From Asaia platycodi JCM 25414 (GTDB lineage: Bacteria; Pseudomonadota; Alphaproteobacteria; Acetobacterales; Acetobacteraceae), in NCBI RefSeq assembly GCF_000614545.1, contig NZ_BAKW01000002.1, positions 62,001 to 126,000 on the forward strand: 64,000 bases of DNA, in the 5' to 3' direction. Position numbers and translations under genes: made by a program. The notes below the pieces were generated by a model. The model did no database searches, was not told the origin of the DNA, and saw only the letters and a program-made list of their open reading frames with translations. Below are positions 48,832 through 58,407 of the stretch, in pieces (positions within the stretch are counted from its first letter, which is position 1; every line of letters begins with the position of its first letter).

Positions 48832-49143
48832 TCAGTAATTTTCGTCGATTGCTTCTGGGGGCGGGCTGTGGCGTTCAGAAGTCATCGTTCGGCTCATGGC
48901 GGCTACTTCCTCATCTTTGGAGGCAGGCTGTGGGCTGAAGCCAGGATGCTCGCTGCGGCGTTCAAGCAGGACGCTTTCCAACGCTGACGGGTCGGCGGCT
49001 TCAGCCTGACGGAAAAGCTGCTCGGCTTTTTCCTGATCGCCTTCTTCTTCCGCGCGGAGTGCTGCTTCTGCCAGGGCGCGGGCGCTCTGGTGTTTGTTGT
49101 CTTCACCGTCGAAAAGGGGTGTGTCGAACTGGTCGTTGGCCAT
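48832..49143 (-). CDS. Small acidic hypothetical protein
   Basis: 103 residues, very rich in Glu, Ala, Asp and Gln. Residues about 20-60 form a strongly helical, coiled-coil or single-TPR-like segment (ARALAEAALRAEEEGDQ followed by EKAEQLFRQAEAADP); the tail is proline-rich and probably disordered. There is no signal peptide. A good AAGGAG site precedes ATG 49143. No function can be assigned. Confidence 0.6.
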   Translation of the reverse strand: MANDQFDTPLFDGEDNKHQSARALAEAALRAEEEGDQEKAEQLFRQAEAADPSALESVLLERRSEHPGFSPQPASKDEEVAAMSRTMTSERHSPPPEAIDENY

Positions 49144-49253
49144 GATGCGTCTCCTTCTTGCCGGTTAAAACAGCGGCGGCAGGGCGTGGTTCGTTTTTCT
49201 GGACCTGCCTGCTCCCATACTTTATGAGCGGGGTTCTCTTAGTCCCGACTTGA

Positions 49254-50159
49254 ATGGATGTTATGGAAGCGGTCGGTCCCGCGGTGCAGAGGGCTCAATG
49301 GCAGGGCAGGCGCGATGCGCTCGTCACAGCAATACGGGGCGCGCATGAGACTTGCGCTCCCCTGATCATGGGCATCGTCAATGCCACCCCTGACTCATTT
49401 TCCGACGGGGGGCGGCATGACGCGCCCGATCAGGCTACCGCCCACGCACGCCGTCTTGTGGCCGAAGGCGCGGCCCTGATCGATATCGGGGGGGAATCGA
49501 CGCGGCCCGGCGCTGACTTCGTTCCAGCCTCCGAGGAAATTGCTCGCACGCGTCCGGTCATTCTCGCTCTGGCTGATCGCCCCGCTTTTCTCTCGATCGA
49601 TACCTATAAAGCGAGTGTCGCGCGCGAGGCCGTCCGAGCAGGGGCTGTCATGATCAACGATGTCTGGGGAATGCGGCGTGACCCTGCCATGGCCTCGGTC
49701 ATGGCCGAAACCGGCGCCGTGGCCGTGCTGATGCATAATCGCGAGACGGTTGATCCGGGCCTCGATCTGCATGATGAATTCCGGCGCTGTTTCGATGCGA
49801 TCATGGCTCAGGCCGAGCGCGCAGGTATCCGGCGCGAGCATATCGTGCTCGATCCCGGCGTGGGCTTCGGCAAGACAGACCCGCAAAATTTAGAAAGCAT
49901 CAGGCTGATCAGCGCTTTGCGGGCAGAATATGGCGTGCCAGTGCTGCTCGGGTTGTCGCGCAAATCGCTGTTTGGACGTCTGCTCAATAGGGCAGTGGAT
50001 GAGCGTCTGGCCGGAACGCTGGCTGCCAATCTCTGCGGCATGTCACAGGGGGCCTCCATTTTGCGCGTTCATGACGTGGCGCCCCATGTCGATGCTGTGC
50101 GGATCGCCACGCTGTTCGGTACGCCAACCCCGAAAAAAGAGAGGCCCATGCCGTCATGA
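49254..50159 (+). CDS. folP: Dihydropteroate synthase
   Basis: 301-residue TIM-barrel enzyme joining 6-hydroxymethyl-dihydropterin pyrophosphate and p-aminobenzoate; the target of sulfonamides. Signatures IMGIVNATPDSFSDGG and LIDIGGESTRPGA are intact, with LDPGVGFGKT and LGLSRKSLFG later. It overlaps folBK by 4 bp, starting a compact folP-folBK-folE folate operon. ATG 49254 or 49263 may be the start. Confidence 0.96.
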   Translation: MDVMEAVGPAVQRAQWQGRRDALVTAIRGAHETCAPLIMGIVNATPDSFSDGGRHDAPDQATAHARRLVAEGAALIDIGGESTRPGADFVPASEEIARTRPVILALADRPAFLSIDTYKASVAREAVRAGAVMINDVWGMRRDPAMASVMAETGAVAVLMHNRETVDPGLDLHDEFRRCFDAIMAQAERAGIRREHIVLDPGVGFGKTDPQNLESIRLISALRAEYGVPVLLGLSRKSLFGRLLNRAVDERLAGTLAANLCGMSQGASILRVHDVAPHVDAVRIATLFGTPTPKKERPMPS

Positions 50160-51034
50160 CCCAGTCGATTATCCGTCTCGACGGGATTCATGTTTTCGGT
50201 CGGCACGGCGTGCTGCCGGAGGAAACGCAGCTCGGGCAGAAATTCCTGATCGATCTGGTGGTCACGGTCGACACTGCACTTGCCACGAGAGACGACGATT
50301 ATCGTTTTGCGGTCTGTTACGCGGCGCTCTGCGAAAGGGTGGTGGCGCTGGCCGCAGGCGAACCGGTGCGTCTGATCGAGACGCTCGCCGATCGCATCGC
50401 GCAGGATCTTCTGGCGCATTTTCCAACAATTGCGCGGCTGACGGTTCGTGTCAGCAAACCCGGCGCACCCATTGCCCATCCTTTCGGCATGGTCAGCGTC
50501 GAGACGACGAAGGAGCGCCGCCTGCCGGTCGGGTTCTCGCTCGGCTGCAATATGGGCGATCGCAAAAGCGCTCTGGATCTTGCCGTCACCTGGCTCGGCC
50601 TGACGCCGGGGCTCGAAATCGACGCTGTTTCGAGCTTTTACCGAACGGCTCCGTGGGGCGGGGTAGAACAGCCTGATTTCTATAATCTCTGCGTCACCGG
50701 GCATACCAGTCTCGATGCGATGGCGCTCTTGCGCGTATGCAAGGAGATCGAGACCCGGCTCGGCCGCGTGCCGTCCGTGCGCTGGGGGCAGAGAGCAATG
50801 GATGTCGATCTGCTTTATCTGGGCACGCATGAAATGAATAATGCTGTGCTCACCTTGCCGCATCCCGGCATCGCGCAGCGGGCTTTTGTGCTCGTTCCCC
50901 TTGCAGAAATCGCGCCCGAACAGAAAATCAGTGGACTTTCCGTTTCGGACATGTTGGACAGGCTCCCCCGCGAGGCTGATGACGTTGTCCCCTGCGCGAA
51001 AGACCCGTCTTGCATTGCCGAGGACCAGAAATGA
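50156..51034 (+). CDS. Fused dihydroneopterin aldolase and HPPK
   Basis: One intact 292-residue frame with two successive folate enzymes. Residues about 1-118 are FolB-like: [19 protein letters not shown] and the [12 protein letters not shown] helix. Residues about 124-280 are FolK-like: [41 protein letters not shown] and [16 protein letters not shown]. The protein would convert dihydroneopterin to its aldol product and then pyrophosphorylate it for FolP. Since the frame passes cleanly through the linker, the fusion seems real, unlike the apparent queC-queD fusion. Confidence 0.93.
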   Translation: MTQSIIRLDGIHVFGRHGVLPEETQLGQKFLIDLVVTVDTALATRDDDYRFAVCYAALCERVVALAAGEPVRLIETLADRIAQDLLAHFPTIARLTVRVSKPGAPIAHPFGMVSVETTKERRLPVGFSLGCNMGDRKSALDLAVTWLGLTPGLEIDAVSSFYRTAPWGGVEQPDFYNLCVTGHTSLDAMALLRVCKEIETRLGRVPSVRWGQRAMDVDLLYLGTHEMNNAVLTLPHPGIAQRAFVLVPLAEIAPEQKISGLSVSDMLDRLPREADDVVPCAKDPSCIAEDQK

Positions 51035-51687
51035 CCAAACCGACTGCCGATCTCGTGGCGCTGGATGCCGCCCGCCACAAGGGGCAGGGTGGAGAGCGCC
51101 CCATCGCACCGATCGCTAGACCCGAAGATGCCGAAGCGCGCATCGCCGGTGCAGTGCGTGAGATCCTTCAGGCTCTGGGTGAGGACCCCGACCGTGAAGG
51201 ATTGTTCGAGACGCCGGGCCGCGTGGCGCGCATGTATCTTGACGTGCTGGGCGGTCTGCATGAAGACCCGCGCGAGCATCTGCACAAGCAGTTTCTGGCC
51301 GATCAGCATGAAGGTGCCGTGATCGTCCGCGATATCGGGTTTCATTCGATGTGCGAGCATCATCTGCTGCCGTTTTTCGGCAAGGCGCATGTGGCCTATC
51401 TGCCCGAGGGCGGCCGTCTGACCGGGCTGAGCAAGATCGCGCGCACCGTGAACGTGCTGGCGCGTCGTCCGCAGCTTCAGGAACGTCTGACGGATCAGAT
51501 TGCCGCCTCCATCATCGAGGTGCTTGAACCCAAGGCCGTCATGGTTCTGGTCGAGGCGGAGCATATGTGCATGGCCATGCGCGGCATCCGCAATGTCGGC
51601 AGCCGAACGGTGACGACAGTTGTGCGTGGCACCTGGCAGCGTGATGCTGCGTTACGTGCCGAGATCATGTCTTTGCTCAAGGGCTGA
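51031..51687 (+). CDS. folE: GTP cyclohydrolase I
   Basis: 218-residue FolE, the first committed step from GTP to dihydroneopterin triphosphate. It shows [37 protein letters not shown] with the zinc Cys and His, [11 protein letters not shown], and the second zinc Cys in [15 protein letters not shown] 51031 overlaps the folBK stop (ATGA). A leading 35-residue extension is family-typical in Alphaproteobacteria. Confidence 0.96.
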   Translation: MTKPTADLVALDAARHKGQGGERPIAPIARPEDAEARIAGAVREILQALGEDPDREGLFETPGRVARMYLDVLGGLHEDPREHLHKQFLADQHEGAVIVRDIGFHSMCEHHLLPFFGKAHVAYLPEGGRLTGLSKIARTVNVLARRPQLQERLTDQIAASIIEVLEPKAVMVLVEAEHMCMAMRGIRNVGSRTVTTVVRGTWQRDAALRAEIMSLLKG

Positions 51688-51754
51688 GCCTCACGCCGCT
51701 GTGGCTTGACGCGCCTGCCCCGATCTCTTTCATGATGGACAGGAAAGAGGGAAT

Positions 51755-52915
51755 ATGAAAACGCGTCTGGCCCTTTATGCCCTGATGACATCGGTGGCAT
51801 TTGCAGTTTCTTCCCCCGCGCCGTCGCGGCGAGTGAGAGTATTCCCGCCCCTGAAAGGAGGACAGTGTCGATCAGGGCTATGCGCCCTCGGGCAATGTCG
51901 AGATCATTGGGCGCTTTCACGAAGCACAGCCCTCGGGCATTGCCATTCTCTCCGATCATCGGCTGGTGCTGGGGTTTCCACGCAGTCTGCATGATCATGA
52001 CGGGCCGAGGCTTGCCTTGTTCGACCACGGCAAACTGACGCCGTTTCCAGATGAGGAGAGCCAGGGGCGTTTCGTATCGCCGCTGGGTATGACGGTCGAC
52101 GCAAGCGGACAGCTCTGGGTGCTCGATGAAGGCATTCTCGCTGACAAGGGCACGGTGCCGGGCGCAGCAAGACTGATTCATATCGACCCCGCCTCTGCGC
52201 GCATTATCGAGGAAATTCCTCTCGCGGCTCCTGCGCTGCGTTCTGACAGTCATCCGAATGATCTGCGTATCGACCTGACCCATGGAGATCGGGGTACGGC
52301 CTTTATCACCGATTCCTCCCTGACCGTGCATCCTGCGCTTATCGCGGTCGATATTGCCTCCGGCACGCAGCGTCGTCTTCTGGCCGATACCGAGCCGGTG
52401 ATGCCGCGGCACGGCTTTCTGGCTGTGCTTGATGGCAAGGCGTCGCGCTATGACCCGGAGCACCCGACCATGGCGCAGGCCGGGGCGAATGGTATCGGGT
52501 TGAGTGCCGATCAGCAGACGCTGTTCTGGCAGCCTCTGACCAGCCGTGAACTCTACTCGGCGCCTACCGCCGTGCTGGCCGACCCCAAGGCGAGCGAGAC
52601 CGAAATCGAGTTCAGCGTGAAGGATGAAGCGAGGCCGGTATGGGCGATGGCATGGCTACCGCGCCCGATGGACGTCTGTTCCTGACCGATATCGAGCGTC
52701 ATGGCGTTCTGGCCCGTGCGCCCGATGGCCGGATCTCGGTCATTGCCCATGACCCGCGGCTGATTGCGCCGGATGGCTTGGTCTACAGCGATAACACGCT
52801 CTACGCCACGATCGGCCAATGGTCGCGCCAGCCAGCCTTTCATGGCGGGGTGAACAAGGAGCAGGGGCCCTGGCTTCTGGTCAAGATCGCCTTGCCTGCA
52901 GCGCCAGCACCCTGA
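51755..52915 (+). CDS. Secreted MRJP/yellow-family beta-propeller protein (three frame breaks)
   Basis: Begins with a signal peptide, MKTRLALYALMTSVAFAVS. The mature part resembles the major royal jelly/yellow family (six-bladed propeller related to SMP-30/gluconolactonase), with GFPRSLHDHDGPRLALFD, LWVLDEGILADKG, HPNDLRIDLTHGDRGTAFITD and a late APDGLVYSDNTLYA. Two bases appear missing between 51810 and 51875, and another near 52640; adding three gives 387 residues. Bacterial members have been linked to aromatic or sugar-lactone chemistry, but the substrate is unknown. Confidence 0.7.
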
Positions 52916-52930
52916 AGCTGGTTGAAGGCT

Positions 52931-53740
52931 TCAGGTATCGGCGTTGAGTGAGAGCGACGCCGCCACCACACGGCTGTCCTGAATCAGGGTCGAAATCAGT
53001 GCTTCCAGTGAGCCCGGCCCGTTCGATGAGACCATGAGGCTGACATTGATGGCTGCCTGCTCGTCTTCCTCTTCACTCAGAGACAGCTTGCCGATCGTAT
53101 AATCGGCCTCTTCCAGCTGTTCCTTGAGCAGGGCGGTCATTTCCTGCACCGATTGGCGACAGGTTACGATGCGCAACGCATAACCGGCCTCCATCGATTT
53201 CGCCTGAAGCGGAATGCGGTCTATGGCCCGCACGATGGGGCGAAGCAGCGTGTTGCCTGCGATGATGAAAAAGGTGAGCAGAAACCCTTCGGCCAGCATG
53301 TCGCTGCCGACACAGGCACCAACGGCCGCAGAGCACCAGAGCGTTGCGGCTGTGTTCATGCCGCGTACCGTGGCGCCTTCCTTGATGATGGCGCCCGCTC
53401 CCAGAAAGCCGATACCTGACACCACATAGGCGATGACGCGCAGCGATTCGACATCGCCGGCGATGCGTTGGGCCAGATCGACGAAGGCCGCCCCGCCGAG
53501 GGCAACCAGAGCATTGGTGCGTACCCCCGCCGTGCGTTGTCGGTACTGTCTCTCAGCCCCGATCAGCGTGCCGAAAACAAAGGCGGCGAGCAGGCTGATG
53601 CTCGAATCCGTGAAGGAATGGAGGTCGAATGTTTCGATGAACCGCACGGGAGATCCAGTCTGTTGCAAGAGGGCTGGCCCGGCTTGTCTAATCGGTTTTG
53701 TTGTTTTCGCCCACCCGGCAGCCTTGACGTTCCGGTCCAT
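52931..53740 (-). CDS. MgtC/SapB family membrane protein
   Basis: 269 residues, intact. Four to five membrane helices occupy about 50-170 with the family core FGTLIGAERQYRQRTAGVRTN and GIGFLGAGAII; a C-terminal ACT-like cytosolic domain follows (LRIVTCRQSVQEMTALLKE). MgtC proteins inhibit F-type ATPase or support growth at low Mg2+; non-pathogen members often have general Mg2+/osmotic roles. The start is ATG 53740; later starts are possible. It is divergent from the porin gene by 114 bp. Confidence 0.83.
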   Translation of the reverse strand: MDRNVKAAGWAKTTKPIRQAGPALLQQTGSPVRFIETFDLHSFTDSSISLLAAFVFGTLIGAERQYRQRTAGVRTNALVALGGAAFVDLAQRIAGDVESLRVIAYVVSGIGFLGAGAIIKEGATVRGMNTAATLWCSAAVGACVGSDMLAEGFLLTFFIIAGNTLLRPIVRAIDRIPLQAKSMEAGYALRIVTCRQSVQEMTALLKEQLEEADYTIGKLSLSEEEDEQAAINVSLMVSSNGPGSLEALISTLIQDSRVVAASLSLNADT

Positions 53741-53854
53741 GAAACGTCGGTCTGCAACATTAAATCACGTGAATGTGAGCCTTGGCCCGGTCCAGAGTGC
53801 CGCCCGACAGAGGGCGCAGCCCTTCGGAAAGCCAGAACGTGGGGAGAAACGACG

Positions 53855-55294
53855 ATGATCGGGAAAGGCTCGGCCGTATCGGCGGCGCTGCTCGTGTGTC
53901 TGTCGGTTATGGGTTTGCACGGCGCCCATCAAGCCCATGCCGTGACGACGGCGCAGAGCCAGACGACCCAGCCCCCCTATGAGCCTCGTTCAGGCGGTGT
54001 GGCGCGGCGCAAGGCGAATCGGGGGCGTGCCGCTGTGCCAGCTGCGCCTGTGCCGGCTGCGTCCGTGCGGCCGCCCGTGTCCGAAGACTACTGGAGCGGC
54101 ATCAAAACGCATATGACCATTGAGGGGGGGATTGCCGCCAATCCCTGGACGAAATCGGGCCGAAATTTTGGCCAGTTCTTTCTCGACCGCGCGAACACGG
54201 CCACCCTCAATCAGATTCTGGGCTCTGTCTCGCATGATATCGACGACATAGGCGGCGGCTACGGGATCGGCTTTACGGCAGAAGCCATGTACGGCTCCGA
54301 TTCCCGCTTTGACGTCACGGTCGGTATGGGCGACAGGGCATTGAGCGGCATGTATCAATGGGCGCCGACACAGGCGCATGTCGATCTGCATACGCCCTGG
54401 ATTTTCAGCCGGGGGATCGATTTTCAGATCGGTCAGTCTTACGGGCTGATGGGGTCGGAAGGCCCGGCCGCGCTGTCACGTCCGTTCTACAGTTATAATT
54501 ACAGCTCCGATTTTATCGTGCCATTCCAGACGGTAGGCATTATTGCAACGGCGCATGTCGGCGCTCATGTCGATGGTTTAATCGGGATCGATGCAGGCAA
54601 TTCCACCACTTTTGGGCAGAGCGGCAATAATAACCGGCCCAAAGGCTATCTCGGTGTCTCCTTCAGCCATTTGATGAATGGACGGCTCGACGGGCATCTG
54701 ATCGGGCGGGCCGGACCGCAGGGTCATGACGGCGATCCCCGTATTTCTCCCGAAGGCTGGATCAGCGCCGGAATAGGCGATCAGGCTGTGCATCGCATGC
54801 AATATAATGCTGATCTTCTGCTCACCTATCATCTCAGCAAGGCGCTGGTTTTTACCTTTGCCAGCACCTGGCTGCATGATGAGATTCCGGATGACGAACT
54901 TTATGGCAGCACGGCCTATCTTGCCTGGTCGCTCAGTCCTTCGGTGCAGCTCAATCTGCGCGGTGAGGTATTTCGCGACAATACCGGCGTGATGATAGCC
55001 GCCTATCCGGGCACAACCGCTTTCGGCAAGCAGCTACGCAATCAACCTTATCCATTCTATGCCGCTCCTCCCACGACCTATGGCGATCTGACGCTTGGCC
55101 TGCATTACGAGCCCGAATTCGTAAACCGGCATCTGCCGCTTGGGCGTTTCGTGCTGCGGCCCGAGATCCGGGTCGATCACAGCCTGAACGGCACGAGACC
55201 GTTCAATCGCGAAGCGTCGGTGAGCGATCCTATCGTGCGGAATGGAGATTCGACCATGTTCTGGTTTTCCTGCGACATGGTCTGGACATTCTGA
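53855..55294 (+). CDS. Outer-membrane beta-barrel porin, BBP2/OmpL-like
   Basis: 479 residues. A signal peptide ends near AHQAHA (about residue 27). An Ala/Pro/Arg-rich spacer follows, then alternating amphipathic strands and a terminal aromatic residue (MVWTF), as in outer-membrane barrels. The pattern (YGIGFTAEAMYGSDSRFDVTVG, GYLGVSFSHLMNGRLDGHLIG) fits the putative beta-barrel porin-2 family, common in acetic acid bacteria. GGGGAG precedes ATG 53855. Earlier in-frame codons overlap the divergent mgtC-like gene and are unlikely to be used. Confidence 0.78.
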   Translation: MIGKGSAVSAALLVCLSVMGLHGAHQAHAVTTAQSQTTQPPYEPRSGGVARRKANRGRAAVPAAPVPAASVRPPVSEDYWSGIKTHMTIEGGIAANPWTKSGRNFGQFFLDRANTATLNQILGSVSHDIDDIGGGYGIGFTAEAMYGSDSRFDVTVGMGDRALSGMYQWAPTQAHVDLHTPWIFSRGIDFQIGQSYGLMGSEGPAALSRPFYSYNYSSDFIVPFQTVGIIATAHVGAHVDGLIGIDAGNSTTFGQSGNNNRPKGYLGVSFSHLMNGRLDGHLIGRAGPQGHDGDPRISPEGWISAGIGDQAVHRMQYNADLLLTYHLSKALVFTFASTWLHDEIPDDELYGSTAYLAWSLSPSVQLNLRGEVFRDNTGVMIAAYPGTTAFGKQLRNQPYPFYAAPPTTYGDLTLGLHYEPEFVNRHLPLGRFVLRPEIRVDHSLNGTRPFNREASVSDPIVRNGDSTMFWFSCDMVWTF

Positions 55295-55316
55295 CTGCCT
55301 GACGAAAAGCGGCCTG

Positions 55317-56096
55317 TTATCCCGGCACGGCAGCGGACCCTGCCAGCAATCCGCCATCGATCGAGAATTCGGAGCCGGTAATATAGGCCGCTTCGTCGGA
55401 GGCCAGCATCACGCAAATGGCGGCGACCTCATCGACCGTGCCGAAGCGTTTGAGAGGTGTGTCGCCCACGAAGGCCTTCATGCGTGTCTCGCGGTCTGGC
55501 CCGTCGCCGAGCATGGCTTCCCACATGGGCGTAAGAATGGCAGCTGGATGAACCGAGTTGCAGCGTATGGCCCAGCCCTTCTGGGCCGCGTAGAGCGCAA
55601 CGCTCTTGGTGTGATTGCGTATGGCGGCTTTCGATGATGCATAGGCAGCCGCACCGGGTATGCCAACGAGCCCGGAGCGCGAAGAAATATTGATGATCGC
55701 CCCTGTGCCGCGCGCTTGCATGCCACGCAAGGCATAGCGACAGCCCAGAAACGTACCGTCCAGATTGGTGCGATGTACCGCGTGCCAGTCTGCGAGGGTC
55801 GCGTGTTCGGGGTCATGAGCTACAAGCCCATTCTCGAACCCGGTAATCCCGGCGTTATTGACGACGATATCAGGGCATGGGCAGAGCGTCGAGAGCCTCG
55901 CCCAATCGCTTTCGGAACGCACATCCAGCGAAAAGAAGCGGCAAGAGAGCGCGTCGGCTTCACGCTGGCCGTTTTCTGTGTCGATATCGGTCAGAACCAC
56001 CGCGCAGCCTTCATTGCGAAAATGACGGGCAATGGCGAGCCCTATGCCCCGCGCAGCACCTGTGACGACAGCAAACTTGTTCGGAAGACGCGGCAT
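55317..56096 (-). CDS. Short-chain dehydrogenase/reductase
   Basis: 259-residue classical [18 protein letters not shown] at residues 12-26, [28 protein letters not shown] with the catalytic Ser and Tyr-x3-Lys, and [13 protein letters not shown] at the end. Close to glucose dehydrogenase, cyclohexanol and 3-oxoacyl-ACP-reductase-like enzymes; the substrate is not resolvable. It is convergent with the porin, 22 bp apart. Confidence 0.85.
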   Translation of the reverse strand: MPRLPNKFAVVTGAARGIGLAIARHFRNEGCAVVLTDIDTENGQREADALSCRFFSLDVRSESDWARLSTLCPCPDIVVNNAGITGFENGLVAHDPEHATLADWHAVHRTNLDGTFLGCRYALRGMQARGTGAIINISSRSGLVGIPGAAAYASSKAAIRNHTKSVALYAAQKGWAIRCNSVHPAAILTPMWEAMLGDGPDRETRMKAFVGDTPLKRFGTVDEVAAICVMLASDEAAYITGSEFSIDGGLLAGSAAVPG

Positions 56097-56201
56097 GAAA
56101 TTTCCAGGAAAAGTTTTGGCAGGCGGGTGAAATGATAAGGATCAACGTGCTTCTCGACGATGCATTTTTCTGCGAGGGGCAGGCGACAATATGAGGATGG
56201 A

Positions 56202-56756
56202 ATGATCGGGCCAGAGCATTTTCTACCTGTGCACTTCAAGGAGTGTCACGCGCGTCTCATTCAGGCCGAGCCACAATTCTGTCTGGATGCAGCCGCCATG
56301 TTCAGGGCCGAGGATGATCCTCTAATTCAGTTCTGCCTCGGGCTGCGTGACTTGCCCGGCCGCTTGAGGCGCGGTCAGGAAGCACATCGCTTTTCGATGA
56401 ACAGTTTTACCTCTCTCGGTCGTGAAGGAGAGAGGCGACTCTGGTTGGGCCTTATGGGGTCGTTCTGGCGATGGGATTATGGGCTGCTACCGCATGAAAC
56501 AACGAAGGCTGAGTTCTGGAAGCAGGATGCAAATGCCTGCCGTCTTTTGCTTGTTTTCGAGACCGAAAGAATCGCCTCACATAAAACCAGACTTGTCACG
56601 CGCACTCTCGTGTCATGCCCGCAGCCGGAACTGCGACGTAAAATGACACCATACTGGTATGGGATACGGCCTGTAAGTGGGCTGATCCGACGTCGTATGC
56701 TTTCGGCGATCGAGAAAAAGGCGGTCGCGCTCCAAAACAGATCATTCACCTTCTGA
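56202..56756 (+). CDS. Hypothetical protein, SRPBCC/DUF2867-like
   Basis: 184 residues from ATG 56202, which has GAGGATGGA before it (an upstream ATG at 56160 has no such site). The sequence includes EDDPLIQFCLGLRDLPGRL, ending in YWYGIRPVSGLIRRRMLSAIE, a closing helix like that seen in small SRPBCC-type lipid-binding proteins. No catalytic motif is apparent. It stands alone between an SDR and an exonuclease. Confidence 0.55.
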   Translation: MIGPEHFLPVHFKECHARLIQAEPQFCLDAAAMFRAEDDPLIQFCLGLRDLPGRLRRGQEAHRFSMNSFTSLGREGERRLWLGLMGSFWRWDYGLLPHETTKAEFWKQDANACRLLLVFETERIASHKTRLVTRTLVSCPQPELRRKMTPYWYGIRPVSGLIRRRMLSAIEKKAVALQNRSFTF

Positions 56757-56797
56757 GGCGTTCTTTCAGTCTTGGTGGAAAGCCTGTCGGAGAATGA

Positions 56798-57418
56798 TCA
56801 GGGGAAAAGCTGCTCCTGACGGTTCAGATCTTTGCCTGAGCGTAAAGCGGCGCCGCGTCGCACATGCCTGGCCTGGGTCAGTCTGAAAAGCTCATCCGGC
56901 GGGGCGAGAGCAAGCTGTCGTTGCAGGATGTGCGCGGTCACATAGGCATCGGGGCCGGCCCTGTGAGCGGGGGCGGCAAGCCTGCGGTCGAGGTCGAGTT
57001 TGAGCCAGTAGCGAAGAATCTGGTTTGTGTGGCGTGGTGCATCCGGCCAAAGTTTCTGACCGATGCGCAAAGTGCACAGCCAGGGCAGCCCGCCGGTGAT
57101 GGCATCGGTCAGAAAGTGACGCTCGAACGCGATGTGATGCGCGGCCAGCATGTCGGGGCGAGGTACGCGCTGAACGAGCGCACCAAGGGCGTCGGGTGTC
57201 GCATGGGGCAGATCGGCGGCAAAATCCCCTTCCATAAGGTGATGAACTGCCTGGGTTTCGGGCGTGAGCGGGGCAGAAGGCCGAAAAAGCTGGGTTCGAG
57301 GGGGTTCGATCTGCCAGTCGCCGTCGATCAGGACCATATCGACCGAACCGAACTCGATGACTTCAGAAGAGAGAGGATGATTTCCCGACGTTTCGAGATC
57401 AATAACACGCAGACGCAT
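56798..57418 (-). CDS. DEDD-family 3'-5' exonuclease
   Basis: 206 residues with the DnaQ/ExoX-like fold. Exo I is VIDLETSG with Asp7 and Glu9; Exo II lies around AAHHIAFERHFL; Exo III is HRAGPDA, giving the His-x4-Asp of DEDDh nucleases. Typical partners act in DNA repair or proofreading. It is smaller than the replicative epsilon subunit and lacks its C-terminal alpha-binding region, so an ExoX-like repair role is likelier. Confidence 0.8.
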   Translation of the reverse strand: MRLRVIDLETSGNHPLSSEVIEFGSVDMVLIDGDWQIEPPRTQLFRPSAPLTPETQAVHHLMEGDFAADLPHATPDALGALVQRVPRPDMLAAHHIAFERHFLTDAITGGLPWLCTLRIGQKLWPDAPRHTNQILRYWLKLDLDRRLAAPAHRAGPDAYVTAHILQRQLALAPPDELFRLTQARHVRRGAALRSGKDLNRQEQLFP

Positions 57419-57653
57419 CGAGTCGAGGGGATCCTGTTCTTGAGCACAAGGGGAGTCTTGCTTTGCCCGTTTCTTGAATGACAGAGGTTTTTACAAGAAG
57501 AGAGCCCCGTTCAGGAAAATATCGAGCGAACTTTTTGAGAAATGCAACGTTCTTTTAGAAAGGAACGCTGCAGCCGTCACGCGCCGCATTTTTTCATAAC
57601 GATGCCAGATTGACGCCATGTTCCTTTGATGTCCTGCAATAAAGGAGAAGGCC

Positions 57654-57812
57654 ATGAGCAAGAATTCGACTTCCCCCCAGAACGATGTTCCCGCTCCCGA
57701 GGCCGAGGTCAAGGCGGCCCCGCAGACCCCGAGAGATATCAAGACAGATGATCATGGTGCTTTTCGTGTCCATGTCCAGCTGCTCGGGCAGGAATGGTCT
57801 CAAACGCACTGA
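57654..57812 (+). CDS. 52-residue hypothetical protein
   Basis: A short frame starting MSKNSTSPQNDVPAPEAEVK with a strong AGGAGAAGG site just before ATG 57654. The first 30 residues are Pro/Ala/Glu-rich and likely disordered; the end reads HVQLLGQEWSQTH. It has no recognised relatives. A near-perfect inverted repeat GCAACGTTC...GAACGCTGC (57544-57571) lies upstream and could be regulatory. Support comes mainly from the ribosome site and codon use like that of its neighbours. Confidence 0.5.
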   Translation: MSKNSTSPQNDVPAPEAEVKAAPQTPRDIKTDDHGAFRVHVQLLGQEWSQTH

Positions 57813-57858
57813 TGGCAATGCCTCTCGGCAAGATATGCTTCAATGCCGCAAGCTCGGG

Positions 57859-58407
57859 TCAGGGCGATAAGGTCACGTCGGAAATCGTCGGGTCGGCACG
57901 ATGCCACCAATACGCGATGGGTTCGCCATCCATGACCGGCAGATAGGCATCGGGTGATCCTGTCAGCCTGACCGTATTGGTTGGCGTTTCTTCCAGCGTG
58001 AGGCTGGTGCAGCAGAGCATATTGCCGTCAGCACGCAGGAAAGCTTCCAGCTTGGCGTAAAGCAAAGCGGCCATCAATTCGGTGGTTGGGTCGCCGGGTG
58101 TGACGACAAGCCTGTCCGCACGCGCAGGCTCATTTTCAAGAAACCATCCGAGCAGCGGGTCAGAAGACGAGATCTGAAAAGCGTGGTCGAGGCGTGTATC
58201 GATAAAATCGTGCCAGCGGGCTTTTGCATCGGCGAAAGGCACGACCATATTGCGTGTGCCATCCAGCCGGGACGCCTCGCGCGCCTGAAGCGTGACAGTG
58301 ACGAACTCGTTATGCCCGTGGGGTATGGCACAGCGTTCGGAGCTGCCCGTGATCAGGCGATGCCCCATGCTGAAACGACGGGTAAAGCTCAGTTCAAGCG
58401 CCGACAT
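57859..58407 (-). CDS. queD: 6-carboxy-tetrahydropterin synthase
   Basis: 182 residues. The zinc-binding His residues are H16 in FSMGHRL and H30/H32 in PHGHNE; the catalytic Cys26 lies in SSERCAIP. It converts dihydroneopterin triphosphate (from FolE) into 6-carboxytetrahydropterin, the second step to queuosine. Start ATG 58407 lies inside the 3' end of queC, overlapping it by 14 bp. A missing base in queC makes the two appear fused as given. Confidence 0.88.
   Translation of the reverse strand: MSALELSFTRRFSMGHRLITGSSERCAIPHGHNEFVTVTLQAREASRLDGTRNMVVPFADAKARWHDFIDTRLDHAFQISSSDPLLGWFLENEPARADRLVVTPGDPTTELMAALLYAKLEAFLRADGNMLCCTSLTLEETPTNTVRLTGSPDAYLPVMDGEPIAYWWHRADPTISDVTLSP

Noticed and set aside
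53468-53854. N-terminal extension of the porin frame upstream of ATG 53855
   Set aside because: The extension overlaps the divergent MgtC-type gene, while 53855 has a strong GGGGAG site and begins a clear signal peptide.
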